From contig NZ_JBBIAB010000003.1 of NCBI RefSeq assembly GCF_039634785.1, positions 139,724 to 203,723 on the forward strand: a stretch of DNA of 64,000 nucleotides, written 5' to 3'. Under the pieces are notes generated by a model. That model saw only the letters and a list, made by a program, of their open reading frames with translations. It was not told the origin of the DNA and did no database searches. This document shows, in pieces, positions 45,448 to 53,902 of this stretch. Origin of the DNA: Tistrella mobilis. Lineage in GTDB: Bacteria; Pseudomonadota; Alphaproteobacteria; Tistrellales; Tistrellaceae. Numbering within the stretch: position 1 is the first letter of the stretch; each line of letters starts with the position of its first letter. The position numbers and the translations under genes are program-made.

Positions 45448-46368
45448 GTGACGCATCCCGTGACCACAGCTGCCTTCATCCCCGCCGCCATCGGGGTTCT
45501 GCTGACCGCGGAGCCCCGCGCCAAGGCCGCCGCGGCGCGGGCGCTGGCGGCGGACTGGCGGGCCGGACGCCTGGCTGCCCCGACCCTGGCTGCCCCGACC
45601 ATGATGGCCACCCCGGCAGATGGCGGGGCGGCGGCGCTGCCGCTGCGCCCGGCCCGGCCGGACCGCCCGGTTCTGCTGCCGCCGTCGCGCATGCCCAAGC
45701 GCGGCCGCGGCGGCAGCGTCGCCAGCCGGGTGCGGCTGCTGCATGCGCTCGCCCATATCGAGTTCAACGCCATCGATCTGGCGGTCGACATGGCGGCACG
45801 CTTCGGTGCGGAGATCGATGCGGACGAGACGGTCTGCCGGCGCTTCGTCGACGACTGGGTCGGCATCGCCGACGACGAGGCGCGCCATTTCGGCCTGGTC
45901 GCCGACCGGCTGGAAGCGCTGGGCGCGGCCTATGGCGACCTGCCCGCCCATGACGGGCTGTGGGAAGCGGCGATGGCGACCGCCCATGACATGACCGGCC
46001 GGCTGGCGGTGGTGCCGATGGTGCTGGAGGCCCGCGGCCTGGACGTCACCCCCGACATGATCCGCCGGCTGGACGACTTCGGCGATACCGCTTCGGCCGA
46101 TGCGCTGCGCGTGATCTATCGCGACGAGGTCGGCCATGTCGCCGCCGGGCTGCGCTGGCTGACCCATGTCGCGACCGCCCGCGGCACCACGGCACGGGCC
46201 CTGTTCCACGACCGGGTCCGCCGCCTGTTCCCCGGCCGGGTGAAACCGCCCTTCAATGCGGATGCCCGGGCCCGCGCCGGCATGGTGCCGGAAGATTACG
46301 AGCCGCTGGTGGAGATGCGCACGGGCGAGGCGCGGGAAGAGAAGGACGCCCGCCCCCACGCCCGGTGA
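45448..46368 (+). CDS. DUF455 ferritin-like protein
   Basis: This 306-residue protein starts at GTG 45448, just after bcp. After a low-complexity N-terminus with a duplicated LAAPT (two 15-bp copies at 45571-45600), the ferritin-like domain shows the metal-ligand pattern LHALAHIEFNAIDLA, DDEARHFGLV, LAVVPMVLEARGLD and IYRDEVGHVAAGLRW. DUF455 proteins are ferritin-like diiron candidates, and the subgroup that follows bcp is common in this class. The function is not established. A linked role in oxidative stress is an inference from the neighbour. Confidence 0.85.
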   Translation: MTHPVTTAAFIPAAIGVLLTAEPRAKAAAARALAADWRAGRLAAPTLAAPTMMATPADGGAAALPLRPARPDRPVLLPPSRMPKRGRGGSVASRVRLLHALAHIEFNAIDLAVDMAARFGAEIDADETVCRRFVDDWVGIADDEARHFGLVADRLEALGAAYGDLPAHDGLWEAAMATAHDMTGRLAVVPMVLEARGLDVTPDMIRRLDDFGDTASADALRVIYRDEVGHVAAGLRWLTHVATARGTTARALFHDRVRRLFPGRVKPPFNADARARAGMVPEDYEPLVEMRTGEAREEKDARPHAR

Positions 46369-46387
46369 TGCCCCGCCCCCCCGGTGA

Positions 46388-47380
46388 TCACGAGGCTTCC
46401 ATCAGCCCCGCCTCGGGAAATTCGCGGCGGAAGGCCTGATCGTCGAAGGCACCGGCAGCCGGTGCCGGCTCCCCTGCCCGCCAGGGCACCGCAAAACCGG
46501 TCTGCGACAGGGTCCGGGCGATGCCGTCGTAATAGTCCACCGCCACCCGATAGCGGATCAGGCAGCCGATCGCGACTTCGCGGATCAGCCCCGGATGGTC
46601 CGCAAGCAGCGGCAGAACCACACGCCGGATCAGGTCCCGGCCGTGGCCCGCATCGATCGCGATATGCAGGTCGTGATAGTGGATCACATCTTCCGGCATG
46701 CCGAGGCGGCGCATGCCGCGCACGGTCCGGGAGAAACGCCAGGGTGCGGTGTGCTCCAGGATGGTGAGCGCCCCCAGCAGCCGGCCGGCATGGCGCCGCC
46801 GCAAGGCGTACATCAGCAGCAGATTGCCGTTCTTCAGGGCCGAGGCCGGGACCTGATCCCGGACGTCGATGCCCGCCCGATCGAGGATGTCGCGCATATA
46901 GGCCGAGGACCGGCAGAACATCACCGTGTGCATGTCTTCCAGGCGGCCATTGCCCATCTCGTCCCAGAAATTCTCGGCCAGGGCAAGCTTCATATCGCCG
47001 CCCAGCCCCAGCTGCGCCAGGGCCACGACATCGTCGAAACGACCGTCCACCTCTTCTTCCAGGCAGATGTAGAAGGCCATCGCTTCGGCGGGCGCCGCCT
47101 CGGCGATGTAGTCGAAGAAGGGGGCGACCTCGCGGCAATGCCGCTTGTGAACCTCGAAATACCAGGCGGCAAAACCCTCGGCATCCGCCGGCAGATCGCT
47201 CAGATCGATGCGGCTTTCCTCATAGGCGTTCCACATCGCCTCGATTTCGTGAATCCGCCGGAATTCCGCCGGATGTACGGGCACCTCGTGGGCGCGATGG
47301 GCCGGCGCCATCTCGCGCAGGTAGAAGGCATTCAGACGGCGCTGGGTGTCCAGCCTGTTCGCGATATGCATGGATCTCAC
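46388..47380 (-). CDS. Haem-oxygenase-like diiron protein (iron-containing redox enzyme family)
   Basis: The 330-residue all-helical protein follows the haem-oxygenase-like diiron oxidase pattern. AENFWDEMGNGRLEDMH supplies Glu and His ligands (about residues 135-151), and H-IAI-D-AG-H (HxxxDxxH) lies in the region of residues 222-229. The first Glu is probably in EEEVDGRFDD, but the His expected about seven residues after it is not obvious. Members such as CADD, UndA and SznF oxidise amines or acids. GTG 47380 overlaps the PPOX stop, and ATG 47371 is an alternative start. It is the last gene of the leftward arm of the candidate biosynthetic cluster. Confidence 0.75.
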   Translation of the reverse strand: MRSMHIANRLDTQRRLNAFYLREMAPAHRAHEVPVHPAEFRRIHEIEAMWNAYEESRIDLSDLPADAEGFAAWYFEVHKRHCREVAPFFDYIAEAAPAEAMAFYICLEEEVDGRFDDVVALAQLGLGGDMKLALAENFWDEMGNGRLEDMHTVMFCRSSAYMRDILDRAGIDVRDQVPASALKNGNLLLMYALRRRHAGRLLGALTILEHTAPWRFSRTVRGMRRLGMPEDVIHYHDLHIAIDAGHGRDLIRRVVLPLLADHPGLIREVAIGCLIRYRVAVDYYDGIARTLSQTGFAVPWRAGEPAPAAGAFDDQAFRREFPEAGLMEAS

Positions 47381-48039
47381 TTCCGGGTGGGGTCGTCGAC
47401 GCCATCATGGGCCCCGATCGGTGGCCGGGCGGCGGGCAGGACCTCCTTGAGGTCGGGCTTGCTCTTCCACAGCGGTTCGGGCGGCAGATAGCCGGGCCGC
47501 GGCGCGTAGACCGACGGCAGGATGCCGGCCTTCTCCGAGGCCGCCCTCTCCGCATCGACCAGTTCGGGGAGATAGCGGGGACAGTTCGGGAAGATGTGGC
47601 CGGCAGTCACCTCCACCACCAGCCGGGCGGCGTGGTGGCGGGCGACCCGCGCCGGGTCTTCGATCACCTGTGCCCTGCCGTTGATCCGAAGCTTGCGGCG
47701 CTCCCCGGTCAGTTCGACGAACAGAAGTCCGACATGCGGATTGACCAGGATGTTTCCCAGCGATCTGTACATGCCATTGCCATCATAATCGGGGAATTCC
47801 AGCCGATCGTCCGCCGTCAGCATCACGAAGCCCGGCATCCCGCCCTTGATCGAGCAGTCGGGCCGTCCGTCGGCATCCGCCGTGGCAAGGAAGAAGAAGG
47901 CGGCGGCGGCGATGATCTCCCGGTCGCTCTGCGACCAGGTGACATGCATGCGGGCGCTTTCGAGCCGGTCCGCAAGACGCCGGGAGTCGAAGGCGTCCTG
48001 CAGGCGGCGGCTCCCGTCATGGTAGAAATTCTGCGACAT
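47377..48039 (-). CDS. Pyridoxamine 5'-phosphate oxidase (PPOX) fold protein
   Basis: This 220-residue protein has a flavin-binding split barrel: FFFLATADADGRPDCSIKGGMPGFV, given as the region of residues about 48-72, then YDGNGMYRSLGNILVNPHVGLLFVEL and RRKLRINGRAQVIED. A Pro-rich C-terminal tail with YLPPEPLWKSKPDLKEVLPA follows. Such proteins use FMN, F420 or haem. Here it is co-translated with a diiron oxidase-like protein, so it may act as its reductase or as a tailoring enzyme. GGGAG precedes its ATG. Confidence 0.82.
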   Translation of the reverse strand: MSQNFYHDGSRRLQDAFDSRRLADRLESARMHVTWSQSDREIIAAAAFFFLATADADGRPDCSIKGGMPGFVMLTADDRLEFPDYDGNGMYRSLGNILVNPHVGLLFVELTGERRKLRINGRAQVIEDPARVARHHAARLVVEVTAGHIFPNCPRYLPELVDAERAASEKAGILPSVYAPRPGYLPPEPLWKSKPDLKEVLPAARPPIGAHDGVDDPTRK

Positions 48040-48142
48040 GGGATAACTCCCCCTCCGACGCGTGCTCCGGCATCGCCCCTCATATCGCAGTGCATCATTA
48101 CTCCCTTATAGATTTTTTTCAATTCCTAAAATTCAACCAAAA

Positions 48143-48274
48143 GAGTCAATTTCCTTGACTCACCGAGTCAAAATCCGTCATTCATTTTTTGCAGCCGCGA
48201 TATCGTCAGTACACATCAGAGTATACATTCAGAATCATGAGTCATTCTTGCACGCTGACTCAATGATCTGACTC
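48143..48274. promoter_or_regulatory. Cluster of seven GANTC (CcrM-type) sites in an AT-rich divergent promoter region
   Basis: GANTC occurs at 48143, 48157, 48165, 48232, 48239, 48257 and 48270 (first base of each). Several are embedded in the heptamer TGA(C/G)TCA. By base odds about 0.5 would be expected in 132 bp. The region between the PPOX and desaturase genes (48040-48327) is strikingly AT-rich for this genome. GANTC is the target of the alphaproteobacterial cell-cycle methylase CcrM. Confidence 0.75.
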
Positions 48275-48327
48275 TCATGTCTGACGCCAAATGCACGACA
48301 CGGCGGTTTTTATTTATGGGGACGAAC

Positions 48328-49254
48328 ATGTCAGAGATGCATACGGCAAGAGCCGGGCGTAACGAGGACCTGTCCGGGATCCGGCGAACGCCGTCGAATA
48401 CCATCTTTGCCCTTAAGTTTTTCGCCTGGGGGTTGATGATGGGTGTCGGCTTCTGGGGAAGCGTGACGATGCCGCTGCCCTATATCCTGCCGTTTCAGAT
48501 CCTGCTGGCCCTCGGCATGGTTCATGGCGTGGAACTCAGCCACCAGGCCCTGCACGGCACGGCGTTCTCGGGACGTCTGGCCAACCGGATCGCCGGCGCC
48601 CTGATGGGGCTGCCCATGCTGGTATCCTTCAGTGCCTACCGGGCCAGTCATCTTCACCATCACCGGGCACTCGGTACGCCGGCGGACCGGGAATTCTGGG
48701 ACTATGGCGACATCTCACGCATCAGCATGCGCGCACTCGCGGTCCACTTCCTGATCCTCAAGCACTATCAGCGGGCCGGGGCGAATATCTTCAGGGCCGT
48801 GACCTTCCGCAACGATCCCGATCTGCCGTCCCGCGCGGCCCGCTATGCCGGGACCGAATACCGGGCCATGGCGGTGATGATTCTGGCACTGGTCGCCGCT
48901 TCGATCGCGATCGATCCGCTGATCTTCCTGACCGGCTGGCTGCTGCCGCTGGTGCTGATTGCCGGACCGGTCCATGCGCTGGTGGAACTGCCCGAGCATC
49001 ATGGCTGCGATCGCAGCACGCCCGACGTCTTCACCAACACCAGGTCGATCACCTCCAACCGGTTCATGACCTGGTTCACCAACGGCAACAATCTTCATGT
49101 GGAGCATCACTACCAGGCCGGGCTGCCGGTGGAATCCCTGCGCACCCTGCACGAACGGATCGGCCCGCGGATCGTGAACCGCGACCAGGGATATCGCGCG
49201 TTCTATGGCCGCTTCTTCGCCGAAATCTTCGGCCGCACCGCCCGCACCGCCTGA
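48328..49254 (+). CDS. Membrane fatty acid desaturase
   Basis: The protein has the three His boxes of membrane desaturases: HQALH, HLHHH and HVEHH, which hold the diiron centre on the cytoplasmic face. Hydrophobic pairs lie in between. ATG 48328, with GGGGA five bases upstream, gives 308 residues. ATG 48277 would add 17 residues without a clear ribosome-binding site. It is the first gene of the rightward arm, so it may modify the acyl part or small substrate of the cluster product rather than membrane lipids. The substrate is not predictable. Confidence 0.85.
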   Translation: MSEMHTARAGRNEDLSGIRRTPSNTIFALKFFAWGLMMGVGFWGSVTMPLPYILPFQILLALGMVHGVELSHQALHGTAFSGRLANRIAGALMGLPMLVSFSAYRASHLHHHRALGTPADREFWDYGDISRISMRALAVHFLILKHYQRAGANIFRAVTFRNDPDLPSRAARYAGTEYRAMAVMILALVAASIAIDPLIFLTGWLLPLVLIAGPVHALVELPEHHGCDRSTPDVFTNTRSITSNRFMTWFTNGNNLHVEHHYQAGLPVESLRTLHERIGPRIVNRDQGYRAFYGRFFAEIFGRTARTA

Positions 49255-49265
49255 TCCGGCCCCCC

Positions 49266-49333
49266 GTCTTCTGCCCACTCCAGTCTTCTGCCCACTCCCG
49301 TCTTCTGCCCACTCCCGTCTTCTGCCCACCCCC
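49266..49333. repeat. Four 17-bp tandem units after the desaturase gene
   Basis: The unit GTCTTCTGCCCACTCC(A/C) is repeated at 49266, 49283, 49300 and 49317, with one or two substitutions. It fills most of the gap between the desaturase stop and the dioxygenase start. Confidence 0.88.
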
Positions 49334-49375
49334 GCCGGTCGTCCCGCCCCCGCAGACCTCTTCACCATCCTGCGA

Positions 49376-50173
49376 ATGGCTTGCCCCTTCATGCCCGATG
49401 CGCCGCTGCCAACGACAACACCGTCCTTCGTTCCCGAGGTTTTCCTCTCTCTGCCGGACAGCCTTGCCGTCTCGTCCTCGCTGGACGAGATCAGCATCAC
49501 GCCGGTCACCACCACCGACGACTGGGCCGCGCTCAGCGCCGCCTGGGACGATCTGCCGGTCGACCGCTACATGAATGACGGCGGCACCTATCGCCGCCGC
49601 CGGTTTTCACGCTTCCACCACAGCCGGGAGAACGGCGCCGGCCGGGGCCGGCTGCGCCTGAAGGCGCATGCCCCCTATGCCCAGCCGCTTCACCTCAACC
49701 CGCTGAACGGCGGGATGCTGCGCCATTTCGAGCCGATCCTGCCCCAGACGATCGCCAACCCGGCCTTCGTCGCGCTGCTCGACGGCTTCGCCACGGTGCT
49801 GGGCCTGGTGGACGGCGTCACCAGCTGGGACATCAACGTCTATCTGAACCGTACCGAAACCGACCCCGCACAGACCGGCCTGCCCGTCCCCGAAGGCCTG
49901 CATCGCGACGGGGTGCGCTACTCGCTGATCATGGGCATCGCCCGACAGAACGTGACCGGCGCCGTGAACAGCGTGCACGACGACGACCGGCGCCCCTTGC
50001 TCAGCCGCGTTCTGGAACGGCCGGGTGATTTCGTTCTGCTGCTGGACGAGCGGACCTATCACGACGCCACGCCGGTGCTGCCCGCAGACGGTACCGGGCG
50101 GGGGACCCGCGACGTGATCGTCGTGGAGTTCTACCACGCGGACACGGCCGCCGATCAGCTCTACGTGCCCTGA
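49376..50173 (+). CDS. 2-oxoglutarate/Fe(II) dioxygenase (PF10014, amino-acid hydroxylase-like)
   Basis: This 265-residue protein of the 2OG-Fe-Oxy-2 family includes bacterial isoleucine hydroxylases among its relatives. The iron ligands are visible as H-R-D in EGLHRDGVRYSLIM and the distal His in DERTYHDATPV. The 2OG-binding Arg is in GTRDVIVVEF. WDINVYLNR and VNSVHDDDRR also match the family. An ATG at 49391 is an alternative, and an open frame reaching back into the desaturase gene is rejected because it would translate the 17-bp repeats. It probably hydroxylates a free or activated amino acid. Confidence 0.82.
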   Translation: MACPFMPDAPLPTTTPSFVPEVFLSLPDSLAVSSSLDEISITPVTTTDDWAALSAAWDDLPVDRYMNDGGTYRRRRFSRFHHSRENGAGRGRLRLKAHAPYAQPLHLNPLNGGMLRHFEPILPQTIANPAFVALLDGFATVLGLVDGVTSWDINVYLNRTETDPAQTGLPVPEGLHRDGVRYSLIMGIARQNVTGAVNSVHDDDRRPLLSRVLERPGDFVLLLDERTYHDATPVLPADGTGRGTRDVIVVEFYHADTAADQLYVP

Positions 50174-50222
50174 TGCCCCGGACACCCACGGCGCCCCGGC
50201 GCCCCGGAAGGAGGACCCGGTG

Positions 50223-50675
50223 ATGACGGTTCATTCCGCCTCGCGGCCCCACGGCATTGCCGAAATCGACCGCAGCCGGCCAGAGGAGATCCTGCCCCTG
50301 CTGACCCGGCTGTACCCGGCCATCCCCGCAGAGACCATCGCCGCACGCCTGGCCCGCGTCGCCGCCGGCGACTGGCGCTGCCTGGTGATGCGCGAGGCCG
50401 GCCAGATCGTCGCGCTCTCCGGTTTCCGGATCATGGAGCGCATCTGCTATGGCCGTTTTCTCTATGTCGACCACTTCGTGACCGACGATACCCGCCGGTC
50501 CCGCGGGGCGGGCCGGGTTCTGCTGGACCGTCTGGCCGGGCTGGCCCGCGACGAAGGCTGCGAGTCCATGGTGCTCGACACCTTCGTGACCAATGCCCGC
50601 GCCCAGAAATTCTGGTTCCGGGAAGGCTTCCAGGTCGTCGGCTTCCATTTTCTGCGCCCGCTGGGCCCAGCCTGA
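50223..50675 (+). CDS. GNAT family N-acetyltransferase
   Basis: This 150-residue acetyltransferase fold has the acetyl-CoA loop region TRRSRGAGRVLLDRLAGLARDEGC (motif A, R/Q-x-x-G-x-G/A, region of residues 92-115). DTFVTNARAQKFWFREGFQ (motif B) follows. AAGGAGG lies 8 nt before the ATG, the strongest ribosome-binding site in this cluster. It sits between the 2OG dioxygenase and ThiF-like genes, so it may acylate the cluster product or confer self-protection. Confidence 0.83.
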   Translation: MTVHSASRPHGIAEIDRSRPEEILPLLTRLYPAIPAETIAARLARVAAGDWRCLVMREAGQIVALSGFRIMERICYGRFLYVDHFVTDDTRRSRGAGRVLLDRLAGLARDEGCESMVLDTFVTNARAQKFWFREGFQVVGFHFLRPLGPA

Positions 50676-50702
50676 CATCGCCATCACGAGGATACTCTCC
50701 CC

Positions 50703-51551
50703 ATGACCTCTTCCGATCCGTTTCATCGCGACATCCTGTTTTCCCGCATGCTGGGCATCGTTTCGCAGGAAGAACTCGACAGGCTCGGCACCTTCACCAT
50801 CGCCGTTCCCGGCTGCGGCGGGGTGGGATTCACCCATGCCGAAGCGCTGGTGCGCATGGGTATCGGCGGCATCCGGATCGCCGATTTCGACGAGTTCGGG
50901 CCTGAAAATTTCAACAGGCAGTTCGGCGCCACCATCCACACCGTCGGCCGGTCCAAGGCCGAGGTGCTGAAGGAACGTCTGCTGTCGATCAACCCGGCGC
51001 TGCGCATCCGGGTCTTCGACGGCGTCTCGACCGAAACGATCGACGACTTCCTGGACGGCGTCGACATGGTCTGCGACGCCATGGACTATTTCGTCATCCA
51101 GCCGCGCCGCCTGATGTATGCCGAGGCCCGGCGACGGAACCTGCCGGTGGTGGTGGCCGGGCCGATCGGCTTCGGCGCGACGGTGCATCTTTTCGAACCC
51201 GACGGCATGTCGTTCGACAGCTTCTTCGACCTGCATGACGACCAGGACGAAGAAGAGATGCTGATCAATTTCGGCCTGGGCCTGAACCCGGCACAGCTGC
51301 ACCGCCACTACATGACCGATCCGAAGCTCGATTTCGAAGCGCGCAAGGTGGCCTCGGTCAGCGCCTCGTGCCTGCTTGCCACCACGCTCAGCACCTCGAC
51401 CGCGATCCGCCGGCTGCTGGGACATCCCATCTCGTTCCGACCGGTGCCCTGGGTTCAGCAGATCGATTACGTGGCCGGCGCCTTCGTTCAGATCGACACC
51501 GATCAGGGCGTGACGTCGATCCGTCAGGCGCCCGCGCGATATATTCGCTGA
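50703..51551 (+). CDS. ThiF/MoeB/E1-like adenylyltransferase
   Basis: The 282-residue E1-like enzyme has the ATP-binding VPGCGGVGFTHAEALVRMGI (GxGxxG, about residues 35-54), the Asp of IADFDEFGPENFNRQ with the Arg of NRQ, and GRSKAEVLKERL. An acceptor region around CDAMDYF follows. The zinc CxxC pairs of MoeB/ThiF and an obvious catalytic Cys are not seen. No ubiquitin-like or sulfur-carrier protein is encoded nearby. It may adenylylate a small peptide or amino-acid carboxylate, as MccB does, but this is inference. Confidence 0.8.
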   Translation: MTSSDPFHRDILFSRMLGIVSQEELDRLGTFTIAVPGCGGVGFTHAEALVRMGIGGIRIADFDEFGPENFNRQFGATIHTVGRSKAEVLKERLLSINPALRIRVFDGVSTETIDDFLDGVDMVCDAMDYFVIQPRRLMYAEARRRNLPVVVAGPIGFGATVHLFEPDGMSFDSFFDLHDDQDEEEMLINFGLGLNPAQLHRHYMTDPKLDFEARKVASVSASCLLATTLSTSTAIRRLLGHPISFRPVPWVQQIDYVAGAFVQIDTDQGVTSIRQAPARYIR

Positions 51552-51554
51552 CTT

Positions 51555-51570
51555 TACCAGCGTCCTGGTA
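51555..51570. promoter_or_regulatory. Inverted repeat between the thiF-like gene and argC
   Basis: TACCAG (51555-51560) and CTGGTA (51565-51570) form a perfect 6-bp dyad with a 4-nt loop, four bases after the thiF-like stop. There is no T-run. It may be an operator for argC or a weak terminator. Confidence 0.4.
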
Positions 51571-51659
51571 GATTATCCCCGGAGCGGTTTACCCGCCGGA
51601 GCCCCCGACCGTACACCACGTCACAACGCAGACGCCGGACCGACAGACGAGGATCCACG

Positions 51660-52622
51660 ATGCCCACCATCTTCATCGACGGGGAGGCCGGCACGACCGG
51701 GCTGCAGATCCGTGCCCGCCTGGAAGGGCGCGACGATCTGGACTTCATCAGCCTGAGCGATGCCGACCGCAAGCTTCCGGCCCGCCGGGCCGAGGCGCTG
51801 AACGCCGCCGACCTCGCCATTCTCTGCCTGCCCGACGATGCGGCGCGCGAAGCGGTGGCGCTGGTCACCAACCCGAGCGTCCGCATTCTGGATGCGAGCT
51901 CCGCCCATCGGGTTCTGCCCGGCTGGACCTATGGCCTGCCCGAGCTGTCGGCCGACCAGCCAGGGCTGATCGCCCGCGCCGCCCGGGTGACCAATCCCGG
52001 CTGCTACCCCACCGGCGCCGTCGCCCTGCTGGCACCGCTGGTGGCGGCCGGTCTGGTACCCCGGGACTATCCGGTCGCGGTCTTCGCGGTCTCGGGCTAT
52101 TCCGGCGCCGGCCGCAGCCTGATCGAACGCTATGAAGACCCGACCCGCGCCGACCATATCGACGCGCCGCTGCGCGCCTATGCCCTGCATCTGGAACACA
52201 AGCATATCGACGAAATGCGGGTGCATGCGGGGCTGGCGCACCGGCCCACCTTCCTGCCCGCCATCGGCCGCTATCGCCAGGGCATCGTGATGCAGATTCC
52301 GCTGCGGCTGGACCTGCTGCCCGGGCAGCCGGCGGTGGCCGATCTGCACCGGGTGCTGACCGACCACTACCGGGATCAGGCGCATATCGGCGTCGAAAGC
52401 CTGGCGGAGACCGCGGACATCCGGGAGCTGGAGCCCGAGGTGCTGAACGGCACCAACGACATGACCATCCGGGTGTTCGGCAGCGATCATCGCGGCCAGG
52501 CGGTCCTTTCGGCCGTGTTCGACAATCTGGGCAAGGGCGCGTCGGGTGCGGCCGTGCAGAACATGAACCTGATGCTGGGCCTGACCCAGACCGGGCGGCT
52601 GAACCTCAATCAGGCGGCCTGA
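51660..52622 (+). CDS. argC: N-acetyl-gamma-glutamyl-phosphate reductase (short type)
   Basis: This 320-residue enzyme performs the third step of arginine synthesis. It starts with FIDGEAGTTGLQI (NADP-binding GxxGxxG). SDADRKLPARRAEALN and DASSAHRVLPGWTYGLPE follow. The catalytic Cys is in NPGCYPTGAVALLAPL, and the base His is in LEHKHIDEM. The reduced length and the GTTGLQI start define the type-2 ArgC common in alphaproteobacteria. It is separated from the upstream cluster by a 108-bp gap. Confidence 0.93.
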   Translation: MPTIFIDGEAGTTGLQIRARLEGRDDLDFISLSDADRKLPARRAEALNAADLAILCLPDDAAREAVALVTNPSVRILDASSAHRVLPGWTYGLPELSADQPGLIARAARVTNPGCYPTGAVALLAPLVAAGLVPRDYPVAVFAVSGYSGAGRSLIERYEDPTRADHIDAPLRAYALHLEHKHIDEMRVHAGLAHRPTFLPAIGRYRQGIVMQIPLRLDLLPGQPAVADLHRVLTDHYRDQAHIGVESLAETADIRELEPEVLNGTNDMTIRVFGSDHRGQAVLSAVFDNLGKGASGAAVQNMNLMLGLTQTGRLNLNQAA

Positions 52623-52712
52623 CGAGGGCTGCATCGCCCCCCTGGACCAGGGCCGGGCGCGTCTTCTATGTTGACCCCCTGTCATCATGGAAGATGCACC
52701 GGACCCTAGCCC

Positions 52713-53237
52713 ATGCTTATCCGCGACGCGGCCGCCGCCGACCTGCCCGGCATACTTGCCATCTACAACGACGCCGTGGTCAACACCACCGCGATCTGGA
52801 ACGAGCGCCTGGCGACGCTCGACGATCGCAGCCGCTGGCTCGCCGCACGCCGCGACGCCGGCTATCCGGTTCTGGTGGTCGAAGACGGCTCGATCGAGGG
52901 CGGGGTTGCCGGCTATGCGAGCTTCGGCGACTGGCGGCCCTTCGACGGCTATCGCCACACGGTCGAGCATTCGGTCTATGTTCATCCCGATGCCCGCGGC
53001 CGCGGGCTGGGCCGCGCCCTGATGGAGGCCCTGATCGACCGGGCGACCCGGGCCGGCAAGCATGTGATGGTGGCCGGCATCGATGCCGGCAACACCGCCT
53101 CTCTCGACCTGCACCGCCGGCTGGGCTTCACCGAAACCGGCCGCCTGCCGCAGGTGGGCGCCAAATTCGGCCGCTGGCTGGACCTGGTGTTCATGCAGCG
53201 CCGGCTGTCGGAACGGGAGGTGCCGCCGGAGATGTGA
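52713..53237 (+). CDS. Phosphinothricin-type amino acid N-acetyltransferase (GNAT)
   Basis: This 174-residue protein is clearly of the PAT/MnaT group: MLIRDAAAADLPGILAIYNDAV, then VAGYASFGDWRPFDGYRHTVEHSVYV (region of residues 69-94), acetyl-CoA loop DARGRGLGRALM, and GNTASLDLHRRLGF. These enzymes acetylate phosphinothricin, methionine sulfone or related amino-acid analogues. No operon partner is obvious: it stands alone between argC and the Phd gene. Confidence 0.9.
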   Translation: MLIRDAAAADLPGILAIYNDAVVNTTAIWNERLATLDDRSRWLAARRDAGYPVLVVEDGSIEGGVAGYASFGDWRPFDGYRHTVEHSVYVHPDARGRGLGRALMEALIDRATRAGKHVMVAGIDAGNTASLDLHRRLGFTETGRLPQVGAKFGRWLDLVFMQRRLSEREVPPEM

Positions 53238-53286
53238 TCGGCATCTCCGGACACCCGTGCAGGGCAGGAGTCTCTTTTCCTGCAAG

Positions 53287-53310
53287 GGCCAAATGACGAT
53301 ATCATTGGCC
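53287..53310. promoter_or_regulatory. Palindrome upstream of the phd gene, probable autoregulatory operator
   Basis: GGCC..AATGA (53287-53296) and TCATT.GGCC (53302-53310) form a dyad around CGATA, perfect except for one extra A. It lies about 30 bp before the phd start, where Phd/VapC-type complexes usually bind. Confidence 0.6.
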
Positions 53311-53339
53311 AGGATCACTCCCGGCCGGAGGAAACCAGC

Positions 53340-53594
53340 ATGGGGCATGTCCGCAGTATTGCCGCCGCGGAAGCGCGCGATCACCTGGATGATCTGCTTG
53401 AAGCCGTCGCTCAAGGCGAAGAGGTTGCCATCATGCGCGACGGCAGGGTCATCGCCCGGCTCATCGGATGCCCTTCCAAAGAAGCCGGAAGCAGAGCAGT
53501 CGAGGGGGTGGAACGGATGATCGCAACACGCGCCGGTACCACTCTGGGCGGTGTCGCCACGATAAAGGATCTCATCGAAGACGGTCGTCGATGA
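53340..53594 (+). CDS. Phd/YefM-type antitoxin
   Basis: The 84-residue protein shows the Phd/YefM N-terminal DNA-binding pattern: IAAAEARDHLDDLLEAVAQGEEVAIMRDGRVIARLI, here the region of residues 6-41. A flexible tail follows, ending TIKDLIEDGRR, the toxin-binding part. GGAGG precedes the ATG. The stop overlaps the vapC start (ATGA). It belonged to a complete toxin-antitoxin pair before the toxin gene lost its end. Confidence 0.87.
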   Translation: MGHVRSIAAAEARDHLDDLLEAVAQGEEVAIMRDGRVIARLIGCPSKEAGSRAVEGVERMIATRAGTTLGGVATIKDLIEDGRR

Positions 53595-53902
53595 GCCTGG
53601 TGCTTGACGGATCCGTCGTTCTTGCCTGGTGCTTCAACGACGAAGTCACGCCGGCGATCGACGATCTGATGCGTCACGTTGCCCGCAACGGTGCTGTTGT
53701 CCCTGCGATATGGCATCTGGAGGTCGCAAACGGTCTGCGAACCGCACTCCGTAAACAGCGGCTGACAACCGGACGGCGTGATGAGCTGACAGGCGTACTG
53801 AAGCTTCTTCCAATTGAACCGGATACCGAAACGGCCCGGACGGCTTGGGAGACGACCCTTCAGCTGTCGGACAGATCGTGTCCATCGTCTGGCGGGCTGT
53901 AG
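53591..53902 (+). pseudogene. vapC: Truncated VapC (PIN domain) toxin
   Basis: The frame starts normally, LDGSVVLAWCFNDE (first catalytic Asp), and continues with WHLEVANGLRTALRK (catalytic Glu) and a helical region up to TAWETTLQLSDR. It then ends in an unrelated SCPSSGGL at residue 103. The last third, with the two further acidic residues (the usual YDA...TLD part), is missing. G+C falls abruptly at about 53870-53910, so the break is best explained by insertion or recombination of the following island. Confidence 0.8.
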
